From the NCBI GenBank assembly GCA_947846985.1, contig CANTUZ010000001.1, positions 113,911,757 to 113,975,756 on the forward strand: 64,000 bases of DNA. Reading direction: 5' to 3'. The position numbers were made by a program, and so were the translations under genes. This document shows, piece after piece, positions 38,931 through 50,404 of the stretch. A model generated the notes under the pieces. The model had not been told where the DNA came from, did no database searches, and saw only the letters and a list, made by a program, of their open reading frames with translations. Source of the DNA: Fratercula arctica. Taxonomy: Eukaryota; Chordata; Aves; Charadriiformes; Alcidae. Within the stretch, counting starts at the first letter, position 1. Each line of letters begins with the position of its first letter.

Positions 38931-41900
38931 TTCCTTTGTGGGCTGCCTTCTAAGGTCTCAAAGACAGCCCCTTGGCCAATCTTGATTTACGTGCTCTAGA
39001 TGCCAAACCACAGCCCTAATGAGTGCAAGAACACCCCTTGCCTCAGAAGCAGCAGTGCCAGTTTGCCAACAGCTAAAGGTACTAATGGAGCAGTGGGCAT
39101 TCACCCCTGAGTGCAGATGAGTCACTAAGAGCCACATCTGAACCCAGGGATGGGTTGTGCACTTTTCAGGACAAACAGATTCAGGCTGTGTCACTAAGAC
39201 CCTGGCTTTGAATTCATTGCCAGACATTCAATGCTGTCTAGCACAAATCGGGACTTGAGGCTCCCTACAGGAGCAAGCACTATTGTCAGCAGCAGCAGTC
39301 TCCTGCAAAGGCACTCTGATTTGACACATGGGCCAGCAGCTTAGGGACATCAAAAAGAAGCTGAGACATGAGACCACTATGCACACCTGTAGTTTGGGAA
39401 AGCTATTACCAGTGTTTGCAGTTGTTCTTCCAAGAGAATCTCAGCCGTTTGCATTAGACAAGAAAACCCAGAAAGAAGCCATCATTGTTGTTTCTCTCTC
39501 CCCCTCTTGCTCCCATGTATTACAACTGCTGGAATTCCATAATTTTTGTATTTTACTCACTAGCTACCAGCTGACACAATAGCTGTCTGAGGTGTTCCTT
39601 GCAAGATGACGAGGTTTGAAATCTGAGATATTTAACTAATTTGTTTCTGTCACTTGCAACTTACTGTATTCTGCTTTCATGTCAAGGTCCAAATGAGAAG
39701 CTATTCAGAAGTACTAGGAACAGTGCATTTGCTTTAATTTTGCTTGATTTTAACCCAGCCAGGAATCTAATGGAAAGCTCACTTGTCATGCCATGTAGCT
39801 CTAGCGCAGCAGTAGTACAGCTACATTTTGAAGATACTAGGATGCGACAGAATGAAATTTGGCTCATGCTCAGTGCAAGCTAGCGTACTTTACTACCATT
39901 GCAGTCAGAGCACTGCCTCTGCAGCCCATGACCTTGACAATGGCTGTATTATGCTGAAAGAAAAAAAAACTGCTTTAAACATCAGCTGTGCTCTACTGTC
40001 TCCAGAAAGAGCCGTGGAATTCAGCTTTCTAAAAGGATTAGCAGAAGGCAGCAAAGAAAACCCCACTGAAACATTTAAGATTGAAGACCTCTGTTTCCCA
40101 CGTTTCCTGAGTACTGAGTCATAACATTGGATTTGTAGGGGCAAGGCTTTTTCTCCCCCTGCTTCTCCCTTTATGACTACTGGAGGGTAGAGTATATTGT
40201 TTATACTCTTACGTGTAAGAAGTTTGACAATATTTTGTGAAATCAAATTGGAAGAAAAAATAGGAGATGCTTTTGAGGAGAAAAGGTACTTAAAATACTT
40301 ATATTTAAATAATAATGGATAAAGCTCAGAATGGAACGATATGTAGATAAACAGAAAATAGCTGTCATTTATGCACTGTTAACAGTATTATACTCTGAAT
40401 CTAATTAAGCTGCTAAACATTTCTCAAGATGCAGGGTGGTTTCTTTTGTATCATTTTCACTGAGCTGTATCTGCTCACCCTTCAACACCCCAGTGGGGGA
40501 AGATGCAACTACAAGAAATCTAAGCAAATGAGCAGGGAGTTATATCATTAAAAGCTCTTGCAGCTTGTGTACCATCATTTCTTGGTGTCTGACTGCAACT
40601 CATCACTCATTCTCTAACAGAATCCACTGTGCCAAACACTTTATCACATAACCCCACACTGTATCATTTCATCTCTATCGTTTACCCATACATGTGATGC
40701 GTTAAGAAAAAACTTGATTTCCTCTTTCAAAATGCATAAAGGTGAAGATTTCTGTAGGATGCCGCTTTCCCCTCCCCATGAGGTACACAGGCATCCACTG
40801 GAGCTTGGTACTGGATTCAAGGAGGAAGAGGGAGCAAGATTTTATGCATTGGAGATAAGATTTTTTGCAAGTAGCTCTGTGCCCTGTGAGAGTTCAGTCT
40901 CAGCAAACAGAAAAATTTATGTCTGTTTTCCTAATTTCCATTAGAAGACTGTGTGTGTGTATTGCAGGGAAAGGGTTTACATCTCCTCTAGGTTTTGCGC
41001 AAATCTTCCTGGATCCCTATCCCTGCTGCAGCTGCCCTCCCTGTTGCAGTTTGCTGCCCACCCATCCACCCATCAGTTTAGGTTTCTTCTCACACCCAGA
41101 GAACTGGATTTGGAACAGCTGACGTGCTCCCACTTCAGCTTTCACAGAGAATAATTCCTGAAGCACCTGTGAACACTATATCCAGTTCAGGTGGATGGTT
41201 TTTGCTAACAGCAAGCGGTTAAATACACCTCATTATCGTGTACTCATTTCTTTGCCTTTCCTCACTGCCAGGTGCTTTATTGGTGTCCTTTCCTCTTGGA
41301 TGGCATATCCCTACAAAGAGCTTGAGGATACAAATATACTTGTGTTTTAGTGATGCAGTCACACTTGTTAACGCATGACTGTACCACCCAGAAACACCCA
41401 CCTCATCCAAATGCGCTTTTGGCAGTCGCTGTCTTCAGCTGGTGCCTAATTGTTCTTGGTGCTAGGGAGGTACACAGAAATAACTATATGCCAAATTATT
41501 TTTTCCAGTAGTTACAAACTCAGCATATTTTTTCTAGGGAAGTACACATTACTATTTGGTCTTTGCATTTCAAATTGCCTTGCAGAAGGGAAACAGAAAA
41601 TCACCACTGCAGCCATTGGAAGGAAGGGCTTTTTTGAACTCTACACACCAAAGAGTAAAGGCTGCAAGAAAAGCATGAGGTAACACTTGTAGCACCCCTG
41701 TAAGGATTAAGAATAAACCTAATGCTGTGTCTCATACAGAAAGAAGAACTGCACGAGTGCACGGGCAGCTGTTCTCAGATGGAGAGATGGGTCGGCAGTA
41801 ACAGCAGGCTGGTCACAGCAGGCACTCACAAGCACTCCAACAACAGCAGAGCAGTAAATGGTGGCTGCTGGTGGCTCTCATATTCCTCCTCCAAAAAGTG

Positions 41901-44044
41901 CTGCTGCACTACAGGGACAGTACTATCACTATCAGAACTGCTAAAATTTACCAGCAAGATGTTGATATCTCCTCCCCTGTAAAATCCTGAAATGAATTAA
42001 ACAGCCATTTTTTTCTCAGGATTTTTCATTTGTCTTCTAGGGAGCCTGGGTCAAATTTCTTATTTTCCTCCTCAACCAGGAAGGCTAAACCTCTAAAAGA
42101 AACATAACCATTTATTTGATCTAGTGTTTCTAGCCATCATTTAGTAACTCAAGAAATGAAAGTCTTGATGATACTGAACTTGGCTGAGAAGAAAGATTAC
42201 AGAGAACAGAACAAACAGAAGTCAGCAGCATTGGCAGGAACAGTTAAGGTTACCAGAGCTGAATTCAAAACACCCTTTCAGGTGTCAAATCCCTCACTCA
42301 TAATTGGACACCAATGATTGAAAGCAACCTTATATCCTCAGGAACTTACTAAACTAGGTATTTCCTAAATTCCAGTTGTTGACTTCAAGTGAGTTACTTC
42401 TTAAGAACTTTGCAACTCAGGAAAATTTCAGAGGGAAATATTTTTAGGAAAGGAAAAATACTGCGTTTCATTAGTCAAACTACATTAGTAAAATTATGTA
42501 TCAAAAATCTTGGTTGAGGCAGAGTGAAATCAAAGATGATGCTTATTGAATGCTGTTACTTGTTATCCACTAGTAGCTCAAATCTATTGTAACCACTCTT
42601 GAGGACATTTATTTATTCAAGCTATAGTTTTGAAGGTATTCATTGTTACACAGCAGATGGGCAGTACTGACAAAATTAGCCTCCTTTTCCACTTTAAAGC
42701 AAGATAGTGCGTATATATGCATGATACTTTCTCTTGCTAAATTAAACCTTTTCCTGTGCTTCCTGTACATTCATTGATTTGAAACTCAGAGCAGTATTTT
42801 ATGGTTTGGGTTTAAAGACAAAAAACATGTTTAACACCACAAAAAGCACTAATGCTAGAAGAGCGATTAATCTTCTCGCTTTCAGTTTAGATCATGACTG
42901 GTAGTAGACATTTAATGCAATAGCTAGCTCTCTGCTGGCATCACTCCAAGACGCAAAAGCTGTGGCTAATTTGTATGACAGCAAGCGTCTGCTAAGCAAC
43001 TCACTTTTGGCTAAGCCTGGTTTCCCATATTTCACAGTACAAAGCTGCATAAAGTAGTCCATAGCCATGAAATAAGAAATCAGCCAGTTTGCACTCCAGT
43101 CATTTCTAGTCTGGCAGTCACTAGAAGATAGTTGTTCCACAAACACACACCATTAACCAGCAGGAGCAAAGCTGTGTCTTTACCCACGAGAAAAACAGTC
43201 AAAATCTTTCACATTCATCTGTTATTTTGGAGGCATCCAGTAAGCAGCCTGAACTGATTTGTGACCAGGTGGGCTCAACACAGACCAGAACTACTCCTTA
43301 ACCAGATGCAAAAAGAGATTTCTTCAAGGAGAATGCCACCAGCAGCAAGCTTAGTCAGTACTAACTAGTAACAAAACAAAGAGCAATCCAGCATCTGGGC
43401 CATCTTCCCTGGCAAGACGAGTTCAACCAGATATTAACGGTCCCTTAATATCAGTTCCTGCAGCTTATTGTCTATCCTAACTGAGATGGGCTCTTTCAGC
43501 CCTTCTGGTATGTTTAGCAAGACAGTGTTGAACTACCTCATCAGCTCTGTGCTGGTCAGTACAGGGTTTGCATGCCCTATTGTCATGAAATTCAGCTCTG
43601 AAGCTTGAGGACATCGTTCAGTTTGGGTAAATGCAAAAACATTGGAATTTAAGATGATGAAAATTCAATTAAGGGTTTTCAGGTTGTGGATTTTTCTTCC
43701 ATATCCACTTTGACAGCAAGGAAAACGCAGTCATTTTGAACGCAAAACAGTTTTCCAAAGAAGATATATCTGTAACAGGTAAGCATGGCCTCATTTTTCA
43801 CACACATAAATGTATAGCCTTTTGCATTTTGACAAGTATTTCTCCCATCTTGTTTTCAAAGTGTGGAAGAAATATTAATTAATTACCTGGGGTAGGTAGG
43901 AGGTCTTGTCTCCATTTTACAGGTAGAAAACCAAAAGTCAAGGGCAGTAGGCAACCAGCATCTCAACCCAGATGATGTCCTGGGGTGCCATTCAGCATCT
44001 AAAACAAGAGAAGGAAACACAGGGTGTTTTCAAAGCTAGTGCGA
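38931..44044. other. Intergenic 3' of HTR1F
   Basis: Unique sequence with no recognised element. The part at 38430-38900 is GC-richer without CpG density. Confidence 0.55.
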
Positions 44045-44792
44045 GAATCACAGAATCACAAAATGGTTGAGGTTGGAAGGGACCTCTGGAGGTCATCTTG
44101 TCCAACCCCCCTGCTCAAGCAGGGCCATAAAGTACAGATAGCTTTTTAATATCTCCAAGGATAGAGACTCCACACTTCTCTGGGCAACCTGTGCCAGTGC
44201 TGTGTCACCTTCACAGTAATAAAGTATTCCTTACATTCAGATGGAGCCCATGGAGTGTTTCAGGCCCATGGCCTCTTGTCCTGATGCCTGGCACCACTGA
44301 AAAGAGCCTGGCTCCATCTTCTCTGCGCCTTCCTTTCAGGTATTTATATACGTTTATAAGTTTTCCCTGAGCCTTCTCTCCTCCAGGCTGAACAGTCCCA
44401 GCTCTCTCAGCCTTTCCCCATAGGAGAGATGCTCCAGTCTCTTCATCACCTTAGTGGCCCTTTGCTGGACTCTCTCCAGTATGCCCATGTATCTCTTGTA
44501 CTGAAGAGCCCAGAGCTGTACCCAGTACTCCAGGTGCGGCCTCACCAGTGCTGAGTAGGAGGGAACCTCAACCTGCTAGCAACACTCCTCCTAATGCAGC
44601 CCAGGACACCAGTGGCCTCCTCTGCTGCAAGTGCACATTGTTGGCTCGTGTTCAGCTTTGTGTCCACCAGGATGTCCCCAGGTGCCTTTCTGTCAAGCTG
44701 TTTTGCAGCTTGTCAGCCCCCAGCTTATACTAGTGCATGGGGTTGTTCCTCCCCAGGTGTAGGATTTTGAGCATCCCTTTGTTGAACTGCTT
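44045..44792 (-). mobile_element. CR1 LINE, longest fragment in the window
   Basis: About 750 bp of CR1 in minus orientation with its 3' end at the low coordinate. The minus strand at 44354-44545 keeps 63 codons of the reverse-transcriptase C-terminal region ([29 protein letters not shown]). The remainder is frameshifted. The 5' end is truncated near 44792. Confidence 0.95.
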
Positions 44793-46472
44793 AAGGAATC
44801 ACATACTACAGTCTAAAGGTAGAAAATGAGAGCTGTGGAGCAAGGCAAATCAGAAAAGGGGAAGAAGGAGAGAAACAGGGACAGACAAAGACTGAGCAGT
44901 TTTCTCCTGACAGAGCCAGGCAGCCTCGAAATAAACTTGCTTGAACTCATCACACCTCAGATCCAACTAACAGAACTGCCAGTTCACTTTGAAGCTGCCT
45001 AGCACTTCCCAGGAGCTGAGCACAGAGAGAGAGAAGAGGTTGTTTTGCCGTCTCCATCCCAGACAGGGTCAGTACAGCACCCTATAGCTAAGCACACAGG
45101 ATCCTTCTCGAAGACAAGTGTGAAAATACTAGTCAGCACCAGCATCATCACACAACTGGTGAGACTGGGGAATTGCAAGTACTCAGATTTTAAAGGCTAC
45201 AAACAGCAGAGAAAAAACTTGAGTAATATCAAAGCACATATTTTAAAATTTTATCTACATTTCAACACTGCTCTCTCAAAAGCCACCTTGAGCACAGGAA
45301 GAGTGCTGAATGGAGACTTTGTCCCTGGCTTCAGACACAGCAAGAGCAGGGTATGTTCAGATTAGACATTAGGATGAAGTTCTTTACAATGAGGGTGGCG
45401 AGACACTGGAACAGGTTGCCCGGAAAGGTGGTAGAGGCCCCATCCCTGAAGACATTCACGGCCAAGCTTGATGAGGCTCTGAGCAACCTGCTCTAAAGAT
45501 GTCCCTGCTTACTGCAGGGGGGTTGGACTAGATGACCTTTAAAGGTCCCTTCCAACCCAACACATTCTATGATTCTATGATTCTGTATGCCCTGGCCGTG
45601 CCCTGGACATACACAAGGTATACAAAGTCAAACCACCACCACGTTTCATGCCTCTCCTTGTTAAATACCCCAGTGTATGCCAATCCTCCCCAGCCTCCGC
45701 CAGCCCGACCTTCGCCTGTGTCTCCAGCTCACTGAACATGGTGTTAAAGCACATCATAATCAATTTACTCCACCGCTTCTTTTTTCTTTGACTGGAGAAG
45801 AATAATAAAAAGCAACTGAAACACACTCTAAGCTCTAAACCTGCAAACAAGAAAAAAAAATGAAATAAAATAAAGCAGTCTAGATTCAACAGAAAATAAA
45901 TGAAGTAACGCTTCTCTGAGCCATCCCTTCTATTCACTCCACTCCACGCTCTGACTGTTCTTACCCACAACACAATGCACACTGTGAATGAAGGGTAAGA
46001 GTTATTTCAGTGTAAGGCTTGACTTATTTTGTGTTACTGGACAAAAGAGCTCATTTAGAGATCCTTCAGGTGACTGAGGAAGGCTATGAAATGATAACCT
46101 GTTCTGTCTTCTCTCATCCTTTGCTGTAGAAGGAAAACCGAAGGAGGAGAGATGCATTACAGACTAACCTGCAGACAAGGAAACACAGCACAGATGAAAG
46201 AAGTGTCAGAGGGAAGGAGAAAAGATAGAGCAGGCTTCCACCGAGGGCTGGATCTGGCTTCTGTTTGCAGGGAAGCAGCTGGCAGCCCTGGCCCCGCTCC
46301 CCTGGCTATGGGCGGCTGGGAAGGCCTGTCCTCCTGCAGCCCTCCGCCTGCCTGCCCAGGGAGGGCATGGTGGGAGGCAAAACCAGAAACAAAATTCAGA
46401 TGAGGAGGGTGGCAGCTCACCCATCTGCTCACGCCTTGGCTCTGACAGGCCTGAGCAACTGCGAAGTTCATA
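44793..46472. other. Intergenic between CR1 fragments
   Basis: Apart from the CR1 piece at 45357-45585, unique sequence. The 135-codon minus frame at 45575-45982 overlaps that CR1 tail and has no known domain. Confidence 0.5.
45357..45585 (+). mobile_element. CR1 LINE, 3' fragment
   Basis: Plus-oriented CR1 3' end, running from the ORF2 C-terminal region through the GGTTGGACTAGATGACC block to the ATTCTATGATTCTATGATTC tail. The tail and its tandem 8-mers are intact; the 5' part is missing. Confidence 0.95.
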
Positions 46473-46886
46473 GACACCTTCCACTAGACCAGGCTGCTCA
46501 AAGCCCATCCAGCCTGGCCTTGAACACTTCCAGGGATGGGGCATCCACAGCTTCCCTGGGAAACCTGTTCCAGTGCCTCACCACTCTCAAGAGTAAAGGA
46601 TTTCCTCCTTATATCTAATCTAAATTTCCCCTTCTTCAGTTTAAAACCGTTACCCCTCGTCCTATTGCTACAGTCCCTGATAAAGAGTCCCTCCCCATCT
46701 CTCCTGTAGGCCCCTTTAGGTACTGGAAGGCTGCTGTAAGGTCTCCCCAAAGCCTTCTCTTCTCCAGGCTGAACAACCCCAACTCTCTCAGCCTGTCCTC
46801 ACAGGAGAGGTGCTCCAGCCCTCTCATCATCTTCATGGCCCTCCTCTGGACTCGCTCCAACAGGTCCATGTCCTTCCTGTGCTGAG
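46473..46886 (-). mobile_element. CR1 LINE fragment lacking both ends
   Basis: Minus-oriented CR1 with ORF2 C-terminal motifs ([33 protein letters not shown]) split over two frames by a shift near 46680-46750. The 3' terminal repeat is missing: similarity starts inside the element at about 46473. Confidence 0.94.
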
Positions 46887-46972
46887 ATCATCTAGTTCCA
46901 ACCCCCCCTGCCACGGGCAGGGACACCTTCCACTAGCCCAGGTTGCTCAACGCCCCATCCAGCCTGGCTTTT
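46887..46972 (-). mobile_element. Short CR1 LINE 3' fragment abutting the previous one
   Basis: About 86 bp of the CR1 3' region (ATCATCTAG... block) in the same orientation, joined directly to the preceding fragment. The same CR1 segment therefore occurs twice in a row. It also lacks the terminal ATTCTATG repeat. Confidence 0.9.
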
Positions 46973-47089
46973 GCTTATTAAGCGGGATTTGAAAATGAAA
47001 ACCCGTCTACCCGAAGGCAAGAAATCACGTAGCATACAAACAAGGCACTTTGGAAACAGACAAGAGACACGGGAGGCGATTTTTAGGTT

Positions 47090-47545
47090 GTTCTAGCCGT
47101 CCCAGGCCACTCGTGCCGAAGGCGACCTTGCTGCAGTTTCATGCCCGCTCGCCACGAACCGCATCCCCCGGCCCGGCGGCGGGGCACTGCTGGGCTCGGC
47201 CGGGAGCCCACAGCCGGCTACCGAGCGGCGGTTTCCCGGGCGGGCGGTTCCCCCTAGCGGCCCCGGGAGCGCGGCCCACTTGCCCGCCCGCCTCCGCCGG
47301 GCCCCGGCGGGGCGCTCCCTCAGGCCCGCAGCGTCGGAGCGCTCCCCGCCTCCCCAGGGACAGCCAGGGGCGGCGCACCCCCGCGGACCGGGGGTGTCCT
47401 CCCCCGAAAGCCTGGCTGCCTGCCCGGCCTCGCCTGAGCCTTTCCTCGCCTTTCCTCCCGCACCGCCCCTCCCCGGCCTACCCGCGGGGTCAGCGCCACC
47501 GGCAGCGTGGGCCCATGTGTCTGAAAAGCCCCAACTCCCCCCGTC
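47090..47545. promoter_or_regulatory. CpG island without a recognised gene
   Basis: Very GC-rich DNA with dense CpG (for example CCCGGCCCGGCGGCGGGGC near 47168), in sharp contrast to its AT-rich surroundings. Several GC-box-like GGGCGG/CCGCCC words are present and no TATA box. Such islands usually mark promoters, often bidirectional. No coding exon that I can recognise begins here on either strand. Open frames of 187-205 codons cross it, but they read as GC-driven Pro/Arg/Ala sequence. It may start a lncRNA or a gene whose coding exons lie outside the window. Confidence 0.7.
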
Positions 47546-47884
47546 GTCGTCCCCAGGTGTCCCCACGGTGCTGCCACCAGCTCTGCGGGTGTTCCCCGTG
47601 GCCAGGGCTGTGTGGGTGCACCCTTGGGTGGCGGTTACCCCCCATCCTGGCAGCACGAAGGGCCTGACAAGCTGGGAAACCCATCAGCAGGGGATCCTTC
47701 CCCTCCCCGGCAAGGTTCTCAGACCCCATGTGTCTACATGCACTCCCCTTCGTTAGGGCTTGATCGTTAATGTCTAGTAATTTAGAGACTGACTGCAGCT
47801 AGGTACATGCTGACAAACACGCCCGTGAAGAAGAGTTTCAAAGCCTGATTAAAATGCACAGCAACATGAGGGGTCATGACTACT

Positions 47885-47900
47885 GGGACGGGTGGGTGGG
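47885..47900 (+). other. Compact G-quadruplex motif
   Basis: Four GGG runs with loops of 2, 1 and 1 bases (GGGACGGGTGGGTGGG), the loop pattern of very stable parallel quadruplexes. It sits about 340 bases right of the CpG island. Confidence 0.75.
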
Positions 47901-50345
47901 AGATGGGAAGAAAGTTGCAACGCAGCTTTCTTCTGGGTTATTAGTCACTTCTGCAGCACGACGCTGCTGGGACAGCCATCCACCAGCAGCAAAGGAGGTT
48001 TCCTAGGAAGGAGAAGGGAACATGACGTTTGCTCCCTCTCATTGCTGCTTCAGGTCTATGTCTCTGTAACATTTGTTAGCCGAAGGAGGCTCCAGGGCAT
48101 TTCAATTAAAGTTTGCAAGTCTCTAGAGCTCAGCAATGTTTGTGAGACCTCCCATGCAAGGGTCAGGAAGGCCCGTCATTTGAAATGGTGTGCAGAAACA
48201 TCTACACAGTTTGAAAATGTACATAAGGGGAAAAAAAAAAGAATTACAAATCACCAGAGATCAGCTCCCCTGCTAATGTCTAATAATACAGGCCTATGCG
48301 GCAGGTTAAAAGTTGTTTTTTGAGAAGCTGTTTCTTTCGTGGTATGTTACTGGTTTTATTTCAGGATTAAATTCTAAGGAGTCCTGAGCCAATGCCAAGC
48401 ATGTAGGAAACAGCAACTCATCTCTCCTTTTAAAGTAATAGTGTTAATTATAACATCTGTTTTTGATTCGGACTTGTTTGTGGTTACCAGACTAGAGGCT
48501 TCATTCACAGTTGCTCTTCACCACCTTTTGCTATTGCACAGTACTGTGTAAAGTGTCCAAAACTTCCTCATTTCCAAAAGCTGTAACCCCTCTCATACTG
48601 CACTGATGTAAAGGACAAAGCAAGGCAGTGGAGGGAGGGCAGGGCAGTGGAAAATTGTGCTCCAAAACTATAGGCTCGTCAACAGCTGGAATCTCATTCT
48701 AGGAAAGAAAAATTATTCACACTTCAACATAATTTAAGTCTTACTGTCTTCATGTATTCTCTGTTAAATTCTACCAACAGGGTCCCTGGATTTGGTGGCA
48801 TCCTGGGCAGCAGGTTACAAAGCATCCAGGTTCATAGAGCAGTGAGCACATAAAACAAACACATTCACAAGAGCAGCAGCGGAGGATTTTGAACACTCAT
48901 CTTCCCTCTTTGCTGGACTGCGTCTGGAGTACCTGATTCTGAGCTGACTGCAGCAGTGGATGTATGATTACAGCCCAGGAGGTGTACTCCATCAATAAAT
49001 ATTGTCTAACTGCCCAAAACTCAGACAGCAAACATGCTCATGACATAGGTTTCGGCTTTTTATGACTGGTCTCAACAGAGAGGGAGGCAGATGGAAAAGG
49101 AGGATGGAAATCAAGAGAAGAAATGCATTAAAATACAGTAACCATATGGAGGCGGGAAAGAGGAAATCCTGAAATTAATAGATGTCTTTGCTATGTTCCT
49201 GTCACAAGATCACATTAGGGAAGGGGAGTGAAAAATGGACTGAAGAGTTTCCCATGTGATAAGGACAAGTACTTGCAGGAAGTCCTGGTCGAGGACTATC
49301 AATGCAAACTGCAGGTACTGAGTAGAGAAGCTTTAAAGTCTCAACTGAGACTGGAAAAAGTACAAAAAGAAACACGTATAGGCCACACAAATGTACGTAC
49401 ACAAACATAGAGTGCAAGTGTCACAAACAATCCTTTCCAGAATTAGAAATTATCAAATATAAGGGATACATGATGGCAGATCTTTTCTGAGACAGTGGAG
49501 AACTCAGGAGCTGAAAAGACTCTTTCTAATTCCCCTGGCATTTTTCATGCTAAGGAATTCTCTCTTGCATTGCCTGATCATTGATTTATACCCAAGTGCT
49601 TCAGTTGGTCCCTGTCAGCTGTCCAATTCCATTCCTGTTACTGGGAAAGTGAATCTAGAACTGCTTAAGCAATTCACTTGCAGCTTGAATTTTATTTTTT
49701 TTTCTTTAAATATAGAGCTGCTTTGTGAAGTGGAAAGGAAAGTTATGACACGTTTTCTGACTCGTGTGCTTCTGTCAACATCTCATCTCCTTTTTTTCTG
49801 TCCCATATGCTCTCTTTCACTGTCATACAGACAAAAAGCCACCAGACCTGGAAATTTCTTTCCTTTTCCAAGTTTTGTTGAATTCTAATGGGGAGGAAAA
49901 AAAATCAAACCAAAGATTACTCCAAATCTTCCATAGGAGGTGTGAGGCCAGTTAGAGTTATCTATGCTGCATTTCCAAGGAAATGCACAGTGGCAGTATG
50001 ACCCCATCTCATTCCCTTCTGCTGTGGGATATATTGCTGTAAAGGAAGTGGGACTTGGATAATTGCAAATATACATACACCCTAAATACAAGTTAGTTTT
50101 AAATAGTGGAGAGCTCACATTTTCAGGTTGTTTAGGGAGCTGTACAAACAATAACTTTACATTCAGCATAGTCATAAGGTGGTGCAAACCACATCCTCCT
50201 ATTTAATAGCTCAGGAGTGTGGGTAGGATTTTTTACCAGATAGTACTCTTCACAATATTTAACATTCATTTGATGCAGAAATAACATAGGGACTCTTTCT
50301 ACCTGCAACATTTCACCATAGTGATGTTTTTGTCAGTTTTAAGTC
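47901..50345. other. Intergenic right of the CpG island
   Basis: A 143-codon plus frame (47892-48323) starts beside the quadruplex motif but shows no known domain. Otherwise unique sequence. Confidence 0.5.
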
Positions 50346-50404
50346 GCTGGTTGGACTAGATGAGCTGAAAGGTCCTTTCCAACCTAGGCAATTCTATGAT
50401 TCTC
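50346..50404 (+). mobile_element. CR1 LINE, about 60-bp 3' tail
   Basis: Only the last part of CR1 remains (GGTTGGACTAGATGAGC, then TCCTTTCCAACC and ATTCTATGATTCTC). It is an extreme 5' truncation. Confidence 0.9.

Noticed and set aside
44354..44545. Short minus frame with a reverse-transcriptase-like sequence
   Set aside because: Part of a dead CR1 copy (likewise 46636-46869 and 63179-63442), not a separate gene.
47050..47667. 205-codon plus and 187-codon minus frames across the CpG island
   Set aside because: Pro/Arg/Ala/Gly-rich translations on both strands are what GC-rich DNA gives when stop codons are scarce. No domain and no codon signal.
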